A DNA stretch of 24,555 nucleotides from SIG78 sp045585955 (GTDB lineage: Bacteria; Verrucomicrobiota; Lentisphaeria; Victivallales; Victivallaceae), in contig JAZMZK010000114.1 of NCBI GenBank assembly GCA_045585955.1, forward strand, positions 1 to 24,555, written 5' to 3'. The position numbers and the translations under genes were made by a program. Below the pieces are notes generated by a model. That model made no database searches. It was not told the origin of the DNA and was given only the letters and a program-made list of their open reading frames with translations. Within the stretch, counting starts at the first letter, position 1. Each line of letters begins with the position of its first letter. Shown here one piece after another: positions 15,680-22,349 of this stretch.

Positions 15680-16279
15680 ATGACAGTTATCGTTGCTGCA
15701 ACCGCCAATCTTCACAAATTTGAAGAATATCGTGCACTTTTGGGTTCTCAAGATGTGGAATTGCACAGTTTACGGGATTATCCGGGCTTTACGCCGTCGG
15801 AAGAAACCGGCAAAACTTTCAAAGAAAACGCTTCGCAGAAGGCTCTGGAAGCGTGCAATTACACCGATCGGCCCACCTTTGCTGACGACTCCGGTCTGGA
15901 GATCACGGCGCTGGACAACGCTCCGGGTATCTATTCGGCACGCTACGGCAAAGACGATGCTGACCGCATCGGCAGAGTTTTGCGGGAGCTGGAAGGCAAA
16001 AGCGACCGCAGTGCCAGATTTGTCTGCGTAATAGCCATTGCCATCAATGGTGAAGTCATTGAAACTTTTGAAGGAGTTATGGAAGGCACCATCATTGATG
16101 CGCCCCGAGGCGAAAACGGGTTCGGCTACGATCCTATTTTTGTACCCAAAGGCGAAACCCGCACTTTTGCAGAAATGAGTTCGGAAGAAAAGAACAAAAT
16201 CAGCCACCGTGCCCGGGCGTTGCAGAAAGCTCTGGAATTCATCGAAGACGAAATGAGCGTACTGGACGATGAGTTTTAA
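15680..16279 (+). CDS. rdgB: Non-canonical purine NTP pyrophosphatase (RdgB/HAM1 family)
   Basis: A 199-residue housecleaning enzyme that converts dITP, ITP and XTP to monophosphates so they are not built into nucleic acids. Family motifs are clear: ATANLHKFEE (7-16, the substrate-binding T/S-x-N-x-x-K variant), FADDSGLEI (67-75, with the catalytic acids), APGIYSARYG (81-90), GFGYDPIF and the late SHRARAL. Length is normal. The ribosome binding site AGGAG precedes the ATG. The glycosyltransferase starts within its last 11 bases, so the two are coupled. Confidence 0.97.
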   Translation: MTVIVAATANLHKFEEYRALLGSQDVELHSLRDYPGFTPSEETGKTFKENASQKALEACNYTDRPTFADDSGLEITALDNAPGIYSARYGKDDADRIGRVLRELEGKSDRSARFVCVIAIAINGEVIETFEGVMEGTIIDAPRGENGFGYDPIFVPKGETRTFAEMSSEEKNKISHRARALQKALEFIEDEMSVLDDEF

Positions 16280-17663
16280 GCAAAAATATTCTGCATTGCA
16301 GGAGTTTTTAAGCAAGGGTATGAGCCCCAAGGCTCTGTTTTGCCAGCTGGCAATATTGTTTTTTGCGGCAATATTGCTGCGGATATCCTTGGCGATCCCG
16401 GCTCTTTGCGATGCTGAAACTTTGCTTCGCCCCGACAGTATGGGCTATTGGCAGCCGGCTCTGGCATTGGCGGCGGGAGATGGCTTTGTAAGTTCTCCGG
16501 GGTCCACTGTTCCGGAAGTGATACGCCCCATCGGCTACCCCTTGCTGCTGGCATTGAGTATACTCTTGTTCGGCAAAAGTCTGCTGGCGGCGGCGTTGAC
16601 CGGAGTCGTAGTGTCGGCAAGCGCCGTTATCCCAATAGTTCTGGCAGTGCGCAAATTTTCCGGCGACCGGGCTGGGGTGTTGGCAGGCTGGCTTTATGCT
16701 TTGAGCATAAGTTCCATAGCGGCATCCCCGCTGATCCTTTCGGATACCTTGTTGGGAACCATTGCGGCGTGGCAGCTTTTGGCGGCGATTTACTTTGTCA
16801 AAGCAAAAAAACTTGTTTACTATGCGTTGCTGGTGCTGTTGGCAGTTGCCGGAACTCTGGTCAAGCCGGTGAATCTGCCGGTAGTTTTGATCGGGTTGCC
16901 GGTCATATTATTGGCAGGTTCCTGTAAAGTGCAGGATTTTCTTACCGGAATGATCATAACCATTATGCTTGCCGGAGCTGTGCTGCTGCCTTACGCCGTC
17001 CGGAACTGGCAGCTTTGCGGCGGCTTTGACGGCAATTCGGCAAACTTGTATTTCCATAACGGTTCAGCGGTTTTGGCACACGCCACCGGCGAAAGCTCCG
17101 AAGTGTGGAAAAACCGGCTGTTGGAAAAAGCCGATAAAGAATTTAAAAGCGACCCCGCAAAATACTCCACTCTGCGGGAACAGAACGCCTGGAAAAAAGC
17201 TCAATTTGTCCAACTCTTGAAACAATACCCCAAATCAGCGGTCATCACCCACTTGCCCAATATTTTCAATCTGCTGCCCGATCTGCCAAGTTTGCTGGAA
17301 AATAACCATGTGACCACCGGCGAGCGGGGTACTATGGCGGTTTTGCGCCAGAAAGGATTTTTGGCGGCAGTTGATCACTATCTGGGCGGCAAGTGGTATA
17401 TGCTTGTATTGCTTTTGCCCTTATTGGCTCTGCATGGAATCGTTTTGCTTTTGGCACTTTGCCAATTTGTTAAATATATAAGGTATTGGCAGTGGCGGTG
17501 GCTGTTGGTGTTCGGCGTACTGGTATTTTATTATGTATGGGCACCGGGGCCGGTCATCAGTCCGCGGTATCTTTTGCCAGCACTGCCCATGCTGATTTTT
17601 ATGGCGGTTGATTTTATACGATATACTTTTTCAAATAGCTCTGTTCCCAATGCGGGTAGGTAG
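16269..17663 (+). CDS. GT-C-type membrane glycosyltransferase (PMT/ArnT-like), 3' end replaced by an inserted repeat
   Basis: A 464-residue, highly hydrophobic protein with roughly nine to eleven predicted membrane helices. The first large loop carries RPDSMGYW (Asp56), typical of PMT/ArnT-like GT-C enzymes that use polyprenyl-phosphate sugars. A soluble loop of about 245-350 follows, and the C-terminus has a further helix cluster. It overlaps rdgB by 11 bases. The last eight residues (SSVPNAGR) and the stop codon are encoded by repeat copy C, which begins at 17637. Without the insertion the frame would read FSNNNTKG and stop with TGA at 17916-17918, overlapping the next start. Only a few tail residues changed, so function may be kept. 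Acceptor and sugar are unknown. Confidence 0.85.
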   Translation: MSFKQKYSALQEFLSKGMSPKALFCQLAILFFAAILLRISLAIPALCDAETLLRPDSMGYWQPALALAAGDGFVSSPGSTVPEVIRPIGYPLLLALSILLFGKSLLAAALTGVVVSASAVIPIVLAVRKFSGDRAGVLAGWLYALSISSIAASPLILSDTLLGTIAAWQLLAAIYFVKAKKLVYYALLVLLAVAGTLVKPVNLPVVLIGLPVILLAGSCKVQDFLTGMIITIMLAGAVLLPYAVRNWQLCGGFDGNSANLYFHNGSAVLAHATGESSEVWKNRLLEKADKEFKSDPAKYSTLREQNAWKKAQFVQLLKQYPKSAVITHLPNIFNLLPDLPSLLENNHVTTGERGTMAVLRQKGFLAAVDHYLGGKWYMLVLLLPLLALHGIVLLLALCQFVKYIRYWQWRWLLVFGVLVFYYVWAPGPVISPRYLLPALPMLIFMAVDFIRYTFSNSSVPNAGR

Positions 17664-17892
17664 ATAAAAATGACAGATATACCTGTGCATTGAGAATTTT
17701 TTCAAAATTTGAATGGCATTTATCTTTTTGCTCCGCAAAAAGATAAATGCCGGTAAAAGGTTTGGAAAAAAGGGGTGGAGTTCCGTCTTCGCCGGAGGCT
17801 ACGCCGTGACAAGTTGAGGAGGGAAAAAGGACCGATCCAGCAAAAGGTCTTTTTCCCCTCCTCAAGTACCGACCCTTATTGGAAACATAGCG
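17637..17892 (-). mobile_element. MITE-like element, copy C (complete, 256 bp)
   Basis: Same element as copy B but in the opposite orientation. It starts AGCTCTGTTCCCAATGCGGG and ends CCTTATTGGAAACATAGCG, whose outer bases have decayed. The direct repeat TTTCAAAT flanks it exactly at 17629-17636 and 17893-17900. Hairpin 2 is at 17715-17751, with the same perfect 17-bp stem and loop TCC. Hairpin 1 is at 17814-17865. It carries about 31 extra bases (around 17781-17813, TTCCGTCTTCGCCGGAGGCT and following) that copies B and D lack. It supplies the last codons of the glycosyltransferase and stands directly before the PfkB kinase leader. Confidence 0.92.
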
Positions 17893-17923
17893 TTTCAAAT
17901 AACAATACGAAAGGATGATTATT

Positions 17924-19120
17924 ATGAGCAAGAAACCCATTACTGTTTCGGTTGCCGGTTGTTCGCTGGTGGACTGTGTCTATGCCAATGTGGACTTTAA
18001 TTCGGCAGCGTTCAAAAAGTATTCCAGCGTAAAACCCGGCGACGGCGGACTGGTGCCCGGACAGCTGGTCTTTATGGAAAGTCTGGAAAAATTCACAAAA
18101 GTACCTGCATTGCAGATGCTTGCTGAATTGACCGATAACGCTCCGGTTTCCGGACGGAATGTGGGCGGTCCTGCCGTGGTTGCCGCCATCAATGCCGCCC
18201 AGCTTTGCAGCGAATACCCCGCTAAAGTCAAGTTTTACGGAGCCCGGGGCAATGACAGCGATGCAGATTTCATCGAAAGTATCCTTGTTCAAACTCCGCT
18301 GGATATAACCAACTACCCCAAAATCGACGGCATGACCCCTTCCACTCAGGTTTTGAGCGATCCCCGTTACCACGACGGCAAGGGCGAAAGAACCTTTGTC
18401 AATGTTATCGGAGCTGCCAACAGCTGCCAGCCGGAAGCATTGGGCGATGATTTCTTTGAATCGGATGTATTGGTTTTCAGTGCCACAGCATTGGTGCCGC
18501 CGCTGCACGACAATCTGACAGCGTTGCTCAAGCGGGGCAAAGAAGCCGGTAAGATCAACATGGTCGCCACCGTGTTCGACTTCCGCAACGAAATGCGTGA
18601 CCCCAACGGCCGCTGGCCCATGGGCGACAGCGACGAAGCCTACAAATATATAGATGTACTGGCAGTCGACTGGGATGAAGCCCGCCGCCTCTCCGGCGAA
18701 GAAACGCTGGAAAAAATCGTGGATTTCTTTGCCAGCCGGGGTGTCAGCGCCATGACCATTACTCACGGGGCGAAAAACTTCCATGTTTACAGCGATGGCA
18801 AACTCTTCAAGAAGTTTGAACTCTCTTCGCTGGGCGTAAACGAACTGGTCAACGAAGACCTTGCCAAATATCCGGAAAAGCGGGGCGATACCACCGGCTG
18901 CGGCGACAACTTTGCCGGGGGCTTGCTGGCTTCGATCATCATGCAGCTTTCGGAAGGTGCACAGGCGGGCGAACTTGATTTGCGCACCGCAGCAGCGTGG
19001 GCAGATGCCTCCGGCGGTTTTGCCTGCTTCTGTCTGGGCGGCACTTACCTTGAAAAATCCAAGGGCGACAAGTATGCGCAAGTAAAACGCTACTGCGATT
19101 ACTATCTTGCCAATCAGTAA
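17924..19120 (+). CDS. PfkB-family carbohydrate or nucleoside kinase
   Basis: A 398-residue ribokinase-like kinase. The second PfkB signature is DTTGCGDNFAGG (322-333), with Asp328 as the expected catalytic base; Cys replaces the usual Ala in the anion hole. SGRNVGGPAVVAAINAAQL near residue 90 matches the first signature, the substrate-side glycine segment. The substrate (sugar or nucleoside) cannot be named. The start at 17924 has AAGG nine bases upstream. An ATG at 17915 in the same frame is also possible and would have overlapped the stop of the glycosyltransferase before the repeat inserted. The gene now lies 31 bases after copy C, so its transcription must come through or out of the element. 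A strong terminator follows. Confidence 0.88.
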   Translation: MSKKPITVSVAGCSLVDCVYANVDFNSAAFKKYSSVKPGDGGLVPGQLVFMESLEKFTKVPALQMLAELTDNAPVSGRNVGGPAVVAAINAAQLCSEYPAKVKFYGARGNDSDADFIESILVQTPLDITNYPKIDGMTPSTQVLSDPRYHDGKGERTFVNVIGAANSCQPEALGDDFFESDVLVFSATALVPPLHDNLTALLKRGKEAGKINMVATVFDFRNEMRDPNGRWPMGDSDEAYKYIDVLAVDWDEARRLSGEETLEKIVDFFASRGVSAMTITHGAKNFHVYSDGKLFKKFELSSLGVNELVNEDLAKYPEKRGDTTGCGDNFAGGLLASIIMQLSEGAQAGELDLRTAAAWADASGGFACFCLGGTYLEKSKGDKYAQVKRYCDYYLANQ

Positions 19121-19135
19121 GGTTTCAGACGATAT

Positions 19136-19181
19136 AAAGCTGTTATGAGTGACCGTTTGAGTTTCTCATAACAGCTTTTTT
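19136..19181 (+). terminator. Intrinsic terminator after the PfkB kinase
   Basis: AAAGCTGTTATGAG (19136-19149) and CTCATAACAGCTTT (19165-19178) form a perfect 14-bp stem with a 15-base loop, followed by a T-run to 19181. Repeat copy D has inserted just after this T-run. Confidence 0.9.
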
Positions 19182-19191
19182 CTTTACTCAA

Positions 19192-19416
19192 GGCTCTGTT
19201 CCCAATACGGGTAGGTCAATAAAAAGTTATATGATCAACTTTTGTATTGGAACTTTTTTAAAACTTGAATGGCATTTATCTATTTGCAGAGCAAATAGAT
19301 AAATGCCGGGAAAAGGTTTGGAAAAAAGGGGTGGAGTTTGAGGAGGGGAAAAAGGACCTTTCCTCAAAAGGTCTTTTACCCCTCCTCAAGTACCGACCCT
19401 TATTGGGAACAGAGCT
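19192..19416 (-). mobile_element. MITE-like element, copy D (complete, 225 bp, most divergent)
   Basis: Same orientation as copy C. Ends are GGCTCTGTTCCCAATACGGG and CCCTTATTGGGAACAGAGCT, flanked by TTACTCAA at 19184-19191 and 19417-19424 (9 bp if the preceding T is counted). Hairpin 2 (19271-19307) has the stem GGCATTTATCTATTTGC, in which one base pair differs from copies B and C on both arms. Hairpin 1 is at 19338-19389. The stretch between the terminal repeat and hairpin 2 has diverged strongly and contains its own small inverted repeat (AAAAGTT...AACTTTT). Together with the two terminators it fills the gap 19121-19514. Confidence 0.92.
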
Positions 19417-19436
19417 TTACTCAAAAAAATATAAAA

Positions 19437-19464
19437 AACCTCAAGCTCCGGAAAACTTGAGGTT
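19437..19464 (-). terminator. Intrinsic terminator after the rubredoxin gene
   Basis: Read on the minus strand, AACCTCAAG (19464-19456) pairs with CTTGAGGTT (19445-19437), followed by T-rich sequence (TTTTTTATATTTTTTTG). It closes the minus-strand oxygen-defence genes. Confidence 0.85.
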
Positions 19465-19514
19465 ACAGTTAAATTATTGCACATCAGCTTCAATAGAAAC
19501 TTTGAGCAGTTCTT

Positions 19515-19676
19515 TTATTCTTGAGCAGAAAAATCCTTGATGCTGGCTCCGCAATCGGGGCAGACCCAGCTTGCCGGAATATCTTCCCAGGCAGTACCGG
19601 GCTTTACACCGTTATCCGGATCGCCTTTAGCGGGATCGTAAATGTAACCGCAAACATCACATACATACTTTTTCAT
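19515..19676 (-). CDS. Rubredoxin
   Basis: A 53-residue iron protein carrying electrons, here most likely to the flavodiiron protein encoded just upstream. The two iron-binding pairs are YVCDVCGYIY (Cys6, Cys9) and WVCPDCGAS (Cys39, Cys42), with the typical PDNGVKPGTAWEDIP in between. The gene is short but complete, and the whole protein can be read from the sequence. The ribosome binding site AAGAGG overlaps the last codons of the upstream gene; the distance from that stop codon is 11 bases, so the two are translated together. A terminator follows. Confidence 0.97.
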   Translation of the reverse strand: MKKYVCDVCGYIYDPAKGDPDNGVKPGTAWEDIPASWVCPDCGASIKDFSAQE

Positions 19677-19687
19677 AATTCAACCTC

Positions 19688-20899
19688 TTACGCTTCAAGT
19701 TTATTTTTCAAAGTTTCTGCCAGAGTTTTACCAAACTCAACACAGCTTGCCAATGCTTCACTATCGGGCACATATTTTACCGCCAGCGGGGCTGCGGGCT
19801 GCTCGATATTCATCTGGGTCAGGGCTTCAGCGACCTGTTTGGCACCTTCGCCGCTCCAGCCGAATGAACCGAATGCACCGCCCACGGCAATTTTGGGCTT
19901 AAGCCCACGCATGTAAGTAAGCATATCACCCAGCGAGGGGTACATGTTATTGTTGATCGTAGGTGTACCCACTGCCAACACACCGGCACCCATGATCTTG
20001 GTAATAGCTTCGCTGCGTTCGCAGCTGTGCAGACTTACTACATCAGTGGGAATACCCGATTGGATCAAGCCTTCAGCAATGGCATTGGCCATAGCTTCGG
20101 TGCTGTGCCACATGGTATCGAACAACACCACCGCCCGTTTTTCCGGCTTCTGTTCGGCAAATTCCCGGTAAAGAGCAATGATCTTGCCGTGATCGCCGTT
20201 CCGCCAGATGGGGCCGTGATCGGGGGCTACGAACTCAATATCCAGATTCAATCCGGGCAGATTGTTCAAAAGATCAATGATCTTCGCTGACTGCAAAAGC
20301 AAGATATTGGCAAAGTATTTTTTGGCTTCTTCGTAAAGCAAGCTGTCGCTGTACTCATCGGCAAAGCGTTCCGAACCGGCGAGGTGCATGCCAAAAGCAT
20401 CCTGTGAAAAGAGCACCTTTTCGCCAGTAAGATAACTTACCATGCTGTCGGGCCAGTGGAGCATCTTGGTTTCCACAAAAGCCAGACTGTTTTTGCCCAA
20501 GGCAATAGCATCGCCGGTTTTGACGATTTCCAAAGCCGGGAGCGAGTCGTGGAAATGAGCTTTCAGAGCTTTTTCGCCCTGCATGGAGCAGAAGAGCTTT
20601 TCGGCTTTAAATTCCTTCATCGCCCGGGGCAGACTGCCGGAGTGATCCATTTCCGCATGATTCGATACGATATAGTCGATCTTTTCCGGATCGATGACCG
20701 AAGCGATCCTTTCACGCATCTCTTCAAAAAACGGAGCTTTTACTGTGTCAATAAGGGTAACTTTTTCGTCAAGCACCAGAAAAGCGTTGTAGGTAGTGCC
20801 GCGGCTGGTGCGGTAACCGTGAAATTCCCGCAAATGCCAGTCGATGGCACCTACCCACCAAACTTTTTCAGTAACTTTTACTGCTTGAAAATTTGCCAT
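19688..20899 (-). CDS. Flavodiiron protein (rubredoxin:oxygen oxidoreductase)
   Basis: A 403-residue A-type flavoprotein that reduces O2 to water (or NO to N2O) with electrons from rubredoxin. The N-terminal metallo-beta-lactamase-like domain holds a complete di-iron site: HAEMDH (His81, Glu83, Asp85, His86), LHWPDSM (His148), SQDAFG (Asp167) and PDHGP (His228). The C-terminal flavodoxin domain (about 255-403) begins AVVLFDTMWHSTEAMA, the FMN phosphate loop, and contains VGTPTINNNMYPSL and GGAFGSFGWSGEG. The upstream in-frame TTG at 20914 is rejected because GGGAG there is the ribosome binding site of the ATG at 20899. Lies between superoxide reductase and rubredoxin. Confidence 0.96.
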   Translation of the reverse strand: MANFQAVKVTEKVWWVGAIDWHLREFHGYRTSRGTTYNAFLVLDEKVTLIDTVKAPFFEEMRERIASVIDPEKIDYIVSNHAEMDHSGSLPRAMKEFKAEKLFCSMQGEKALKAHFHDSLPALEIVKTGDAIALGKNSLAFVETKMLHWPDSMVSYLTGEKVLFSQDAFGMHLAGSERFADEYSDSLLYEEAKKYFANILLLQSAKIIDLLNNLPGLNLDIEFVAPDHGPIWRNGDHGKIIALYREFAEQKPEKRAVVLFDTMWHSTEAMANAIAEGLIQSGIPTDVVSLHSCERSEAITKIMGAGVLAVGTPTINNNMYPSLGDMLTYMRGLKPKIAVGGAFGSFGWSGEGAKQVAEALTQMNIEQPAAPLAVKYVPDSEALASCVEFGKTLAETLKNKLEA

Positions 20900-20926
20900 T
20901 GGAGATTCTCCCAATTAAAAATATTT

Positions 20927-21328
20927 TTAGACTTCGCTTTCCCACAATCCGTGAATATTGCAGTAAGCTCTTACTTTTACTTTTTCTGTTTTGCAGCAGC
21001 AGAGTTTGAATTCTGCTGCCGGTTTTTCGCCCGGATGCAGATATTTGCGCAGCGACCAGTCGCCATGCACCAGCTCGATCCAGACAATGTGATGAGCTTC
21101 CATCATCGGGTGTTCGGTTGAACCGATCTGCACGCAAATCGTATCATCTTTGCGGACTGCCTGCGGCACATGCTTTTCTTTATCAGCATCCACCGTGTTG
21201 GCTTTGACCGGCTGCAAAAGTTCGCCGCAGCAGCGCATGCACGCTTCGGTGCAGGCACAGGCTGATGCAATTTCCACTGCCAGATTGCATTTGCTGCATT
21301 TGTAGATTTCCCTGACATGGTTTTTCAT
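20927..21328 (-). CDS. Superoxide reductase (desulfoferrodoxin type), extra cysteines
   Basis: A 133-residue enzyme that reduces superoxide to hydrogen peroxide. The C-terminal iron site is complete: EKH (Glu51, Lys52, His53), HPMMEAHHIVWIEL (His73 and His79) and CNIHGLW (Cys123, His126). The N-terminal desulforedoxin domain has the CxxC (Cys11, Cys14) and CC (Cys33, Cys34) iron ligands, but the spacing between them is a few residues longer than usual and includes Cys24, Cys26 and Cys30. A Cys triplet occurs at 110-112. The frame is open upstream to 21382, but AGGAG at 21336-21340 and family alignment fix the start at 21328. First of three adjacent oxygen-defence genes. Confidence 0.94.
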   Translation of the reverse strand: MKNHVREIYKCSKCNLAVEIASACACTEACMRCCGELLQPVKANTVDADKEKHVPQAVRKDDTICVQIGSTEHPMMEAHHIVWIELVHGDWSLRKYLHPGEKPAAEFKLCCCKTEKVKVRAYCNIHGLWESEV

Positions 21329-21342
21329 AGAAAAACTCCTCT

Positions 21343-21388
21343 CAATATTTACCGGTATGCAGTTTATTCTGCATGCCTGCAAATATTG
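21343..21388 (-). promoter_or_regulatory. 46-bp inverted repeat immediately before the superoxide reductase ribosome binding site
   Basis: CAATATTT (21343-21350) and AAATATTG (21381-21388) are perfectly complementary. Inside, GGTATGCAG (21354-21362) and CTGCATGCC (21369-21377) pair with one irregular position around a 6-base loop, leaving a symmetrical 3 x 3 internal loop. The structure ends two bases before the AGGAG of the superoxide reductase gene. It may be an operator, a leader RNA switch, or a terminator of the upstream SDR gene; no T-run is present. Confidence 0.55.
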
Positions 21389-21419
21389 ACTGCCGGAAAA
21401 GCCAAATAGTTTTATCTGA

Positions 21420-22346
21420 TCAAAGCAAACCGGTTTTTCTGCACCACTCCAACGCTTTCAGCAAGCCCTCTTTGCCGGTGTGATCCGGTTCGTAACCCAG
21501 AAGTTTGCGGGCTTTATCAATACTGAAACACATGTGCTGGCGCAAAAACGGCAACCCGGTGTGTTCCGGGTGGGCTTTGTAAAACTCATCGGCATCTACC
21601 CAAGTTATTTCCGAAGAACTCTGCAAAAACTCCATAGCTGTTGCCAGATAATCCTGCAAACGGATCGCTTTAGCTGTGGAAATAACGATGATCTCTCCGG
21701 CGATTTTATCCCCGGCATCCAGAGCCAGTGTCATAGCTTTTGCCAAATCCCAGTTGCAGCCGCTTTGCAAAAGTATTTCCCGGCAATCGGGCAAGGTCAA
21801 CGGCTTGCTGTCCCGCAACGCCCGGAAAAACTCAATATCTCTGGCTCCGAAAAGATCCAGCGGCACACGCCCGTCGCCGATGATGTTGGTAGGGCGGAAA
21901 ATCGTTACCGGGAAGTTGTCTTTCGCAAAAAGCTCCAACGCCAGTTTATCGTTGGCGATCTTGCCGTGAAAATTCACATGGTTTTCTTCCCGCCACGGAT
22001 GCGTTTCATCGGCAGGCAATGTTTGCAGCGGCACAAATGTACCGGTGGAGCTTACCAGAAAAACATTCTTCACCTGCGGGAAAAATTCGTGGATATTGTT
22101 TATACCGTTTATACTGGGTATGGTATCCAGAATTGCATCCACCGGGAGCTTGCTCAAAGTGTTTTTAAGAAAATCCCGGTCAAGTTTGTCGCCGGTAAAG
22201 ATTTCAACCCCAGCCAAATCGGCACGGTCGCGGGTGTTGCTGCCCCGGCTTACACCGTAGACCTTATGCCCCCGGGCAATGGCAAGCTGGGCGACCCGGC
22301 TGCCGAGTTCTCCGGTAATACCGAATATAAGCAATGATCTTGCCAT
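21420..22346 (-). CDS. NAD(P)-binding SDR / epimerase-like protein, atypical catalytic site
   Basis: A 308-residue extended short-chain dehydrogenase/reductase-type protein. The Rossmann start is LLIFGITGELG (Gly9, Gly12, Gly15) and the strand before the active site is VFLVSSTGTF. Where the family has Tyr-x-x-x-Lys, this protein reads HGKIANDKLALELF: the Lys134-x3-Glu context fits the motif but the Tyr position is Ile130, and no Tyr lies nearby. It may therefore bind a nucleotide or RNA, or use a different chemistry, as other Tyr-less SDR members do. It starts 3 bases after the HIT gene ends and is certainly co-transcribed with it. Function unknown. Confidence 0.82.
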   Translation of the reverse strand: MARSLLIFGITGELGSRVAQLAIARGHKVYGVSRGSNTRDRADLAGVEIFTGDKLDRDFLKNTLSKLPVDAILDTIPSINGINNIHEFFPQVKNVFLVSSTGTFVPLQTLPADETHPWREENHVNFHGKIANDKLALELFAKDNFPVTIFRPTNIIGDGRVPLDLFGARDIEFFRALRDSKPLTLPDCREILLQSGCNWDLAKAMTLALDAGDKIAGEIIVISTAKAIRLQDYLATAMEFLQSSSEITWVDADEFYKAHPEHTGLPFLRQHMCFSIDKARKLLGYEPDHTGKEGLLKALEWCRKTGLL

Positions 22347-22349
22347 AAC

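Noticed and set aside
17876..19081. A 401-residue open frame on the minus strand
   Set aside because: Antisense shadow of the PfkB kinase gene.
17637..19416. Copies C and D, in the same orientation around the PfkB kinase, as a composite mobile unit
   Set aside because: Each copy has its own distinct flanking duplication on both sides (TTTCAAAT for C, TTACTCAA for D). A unit that moved as a whole would share one duplication at its outer ends.
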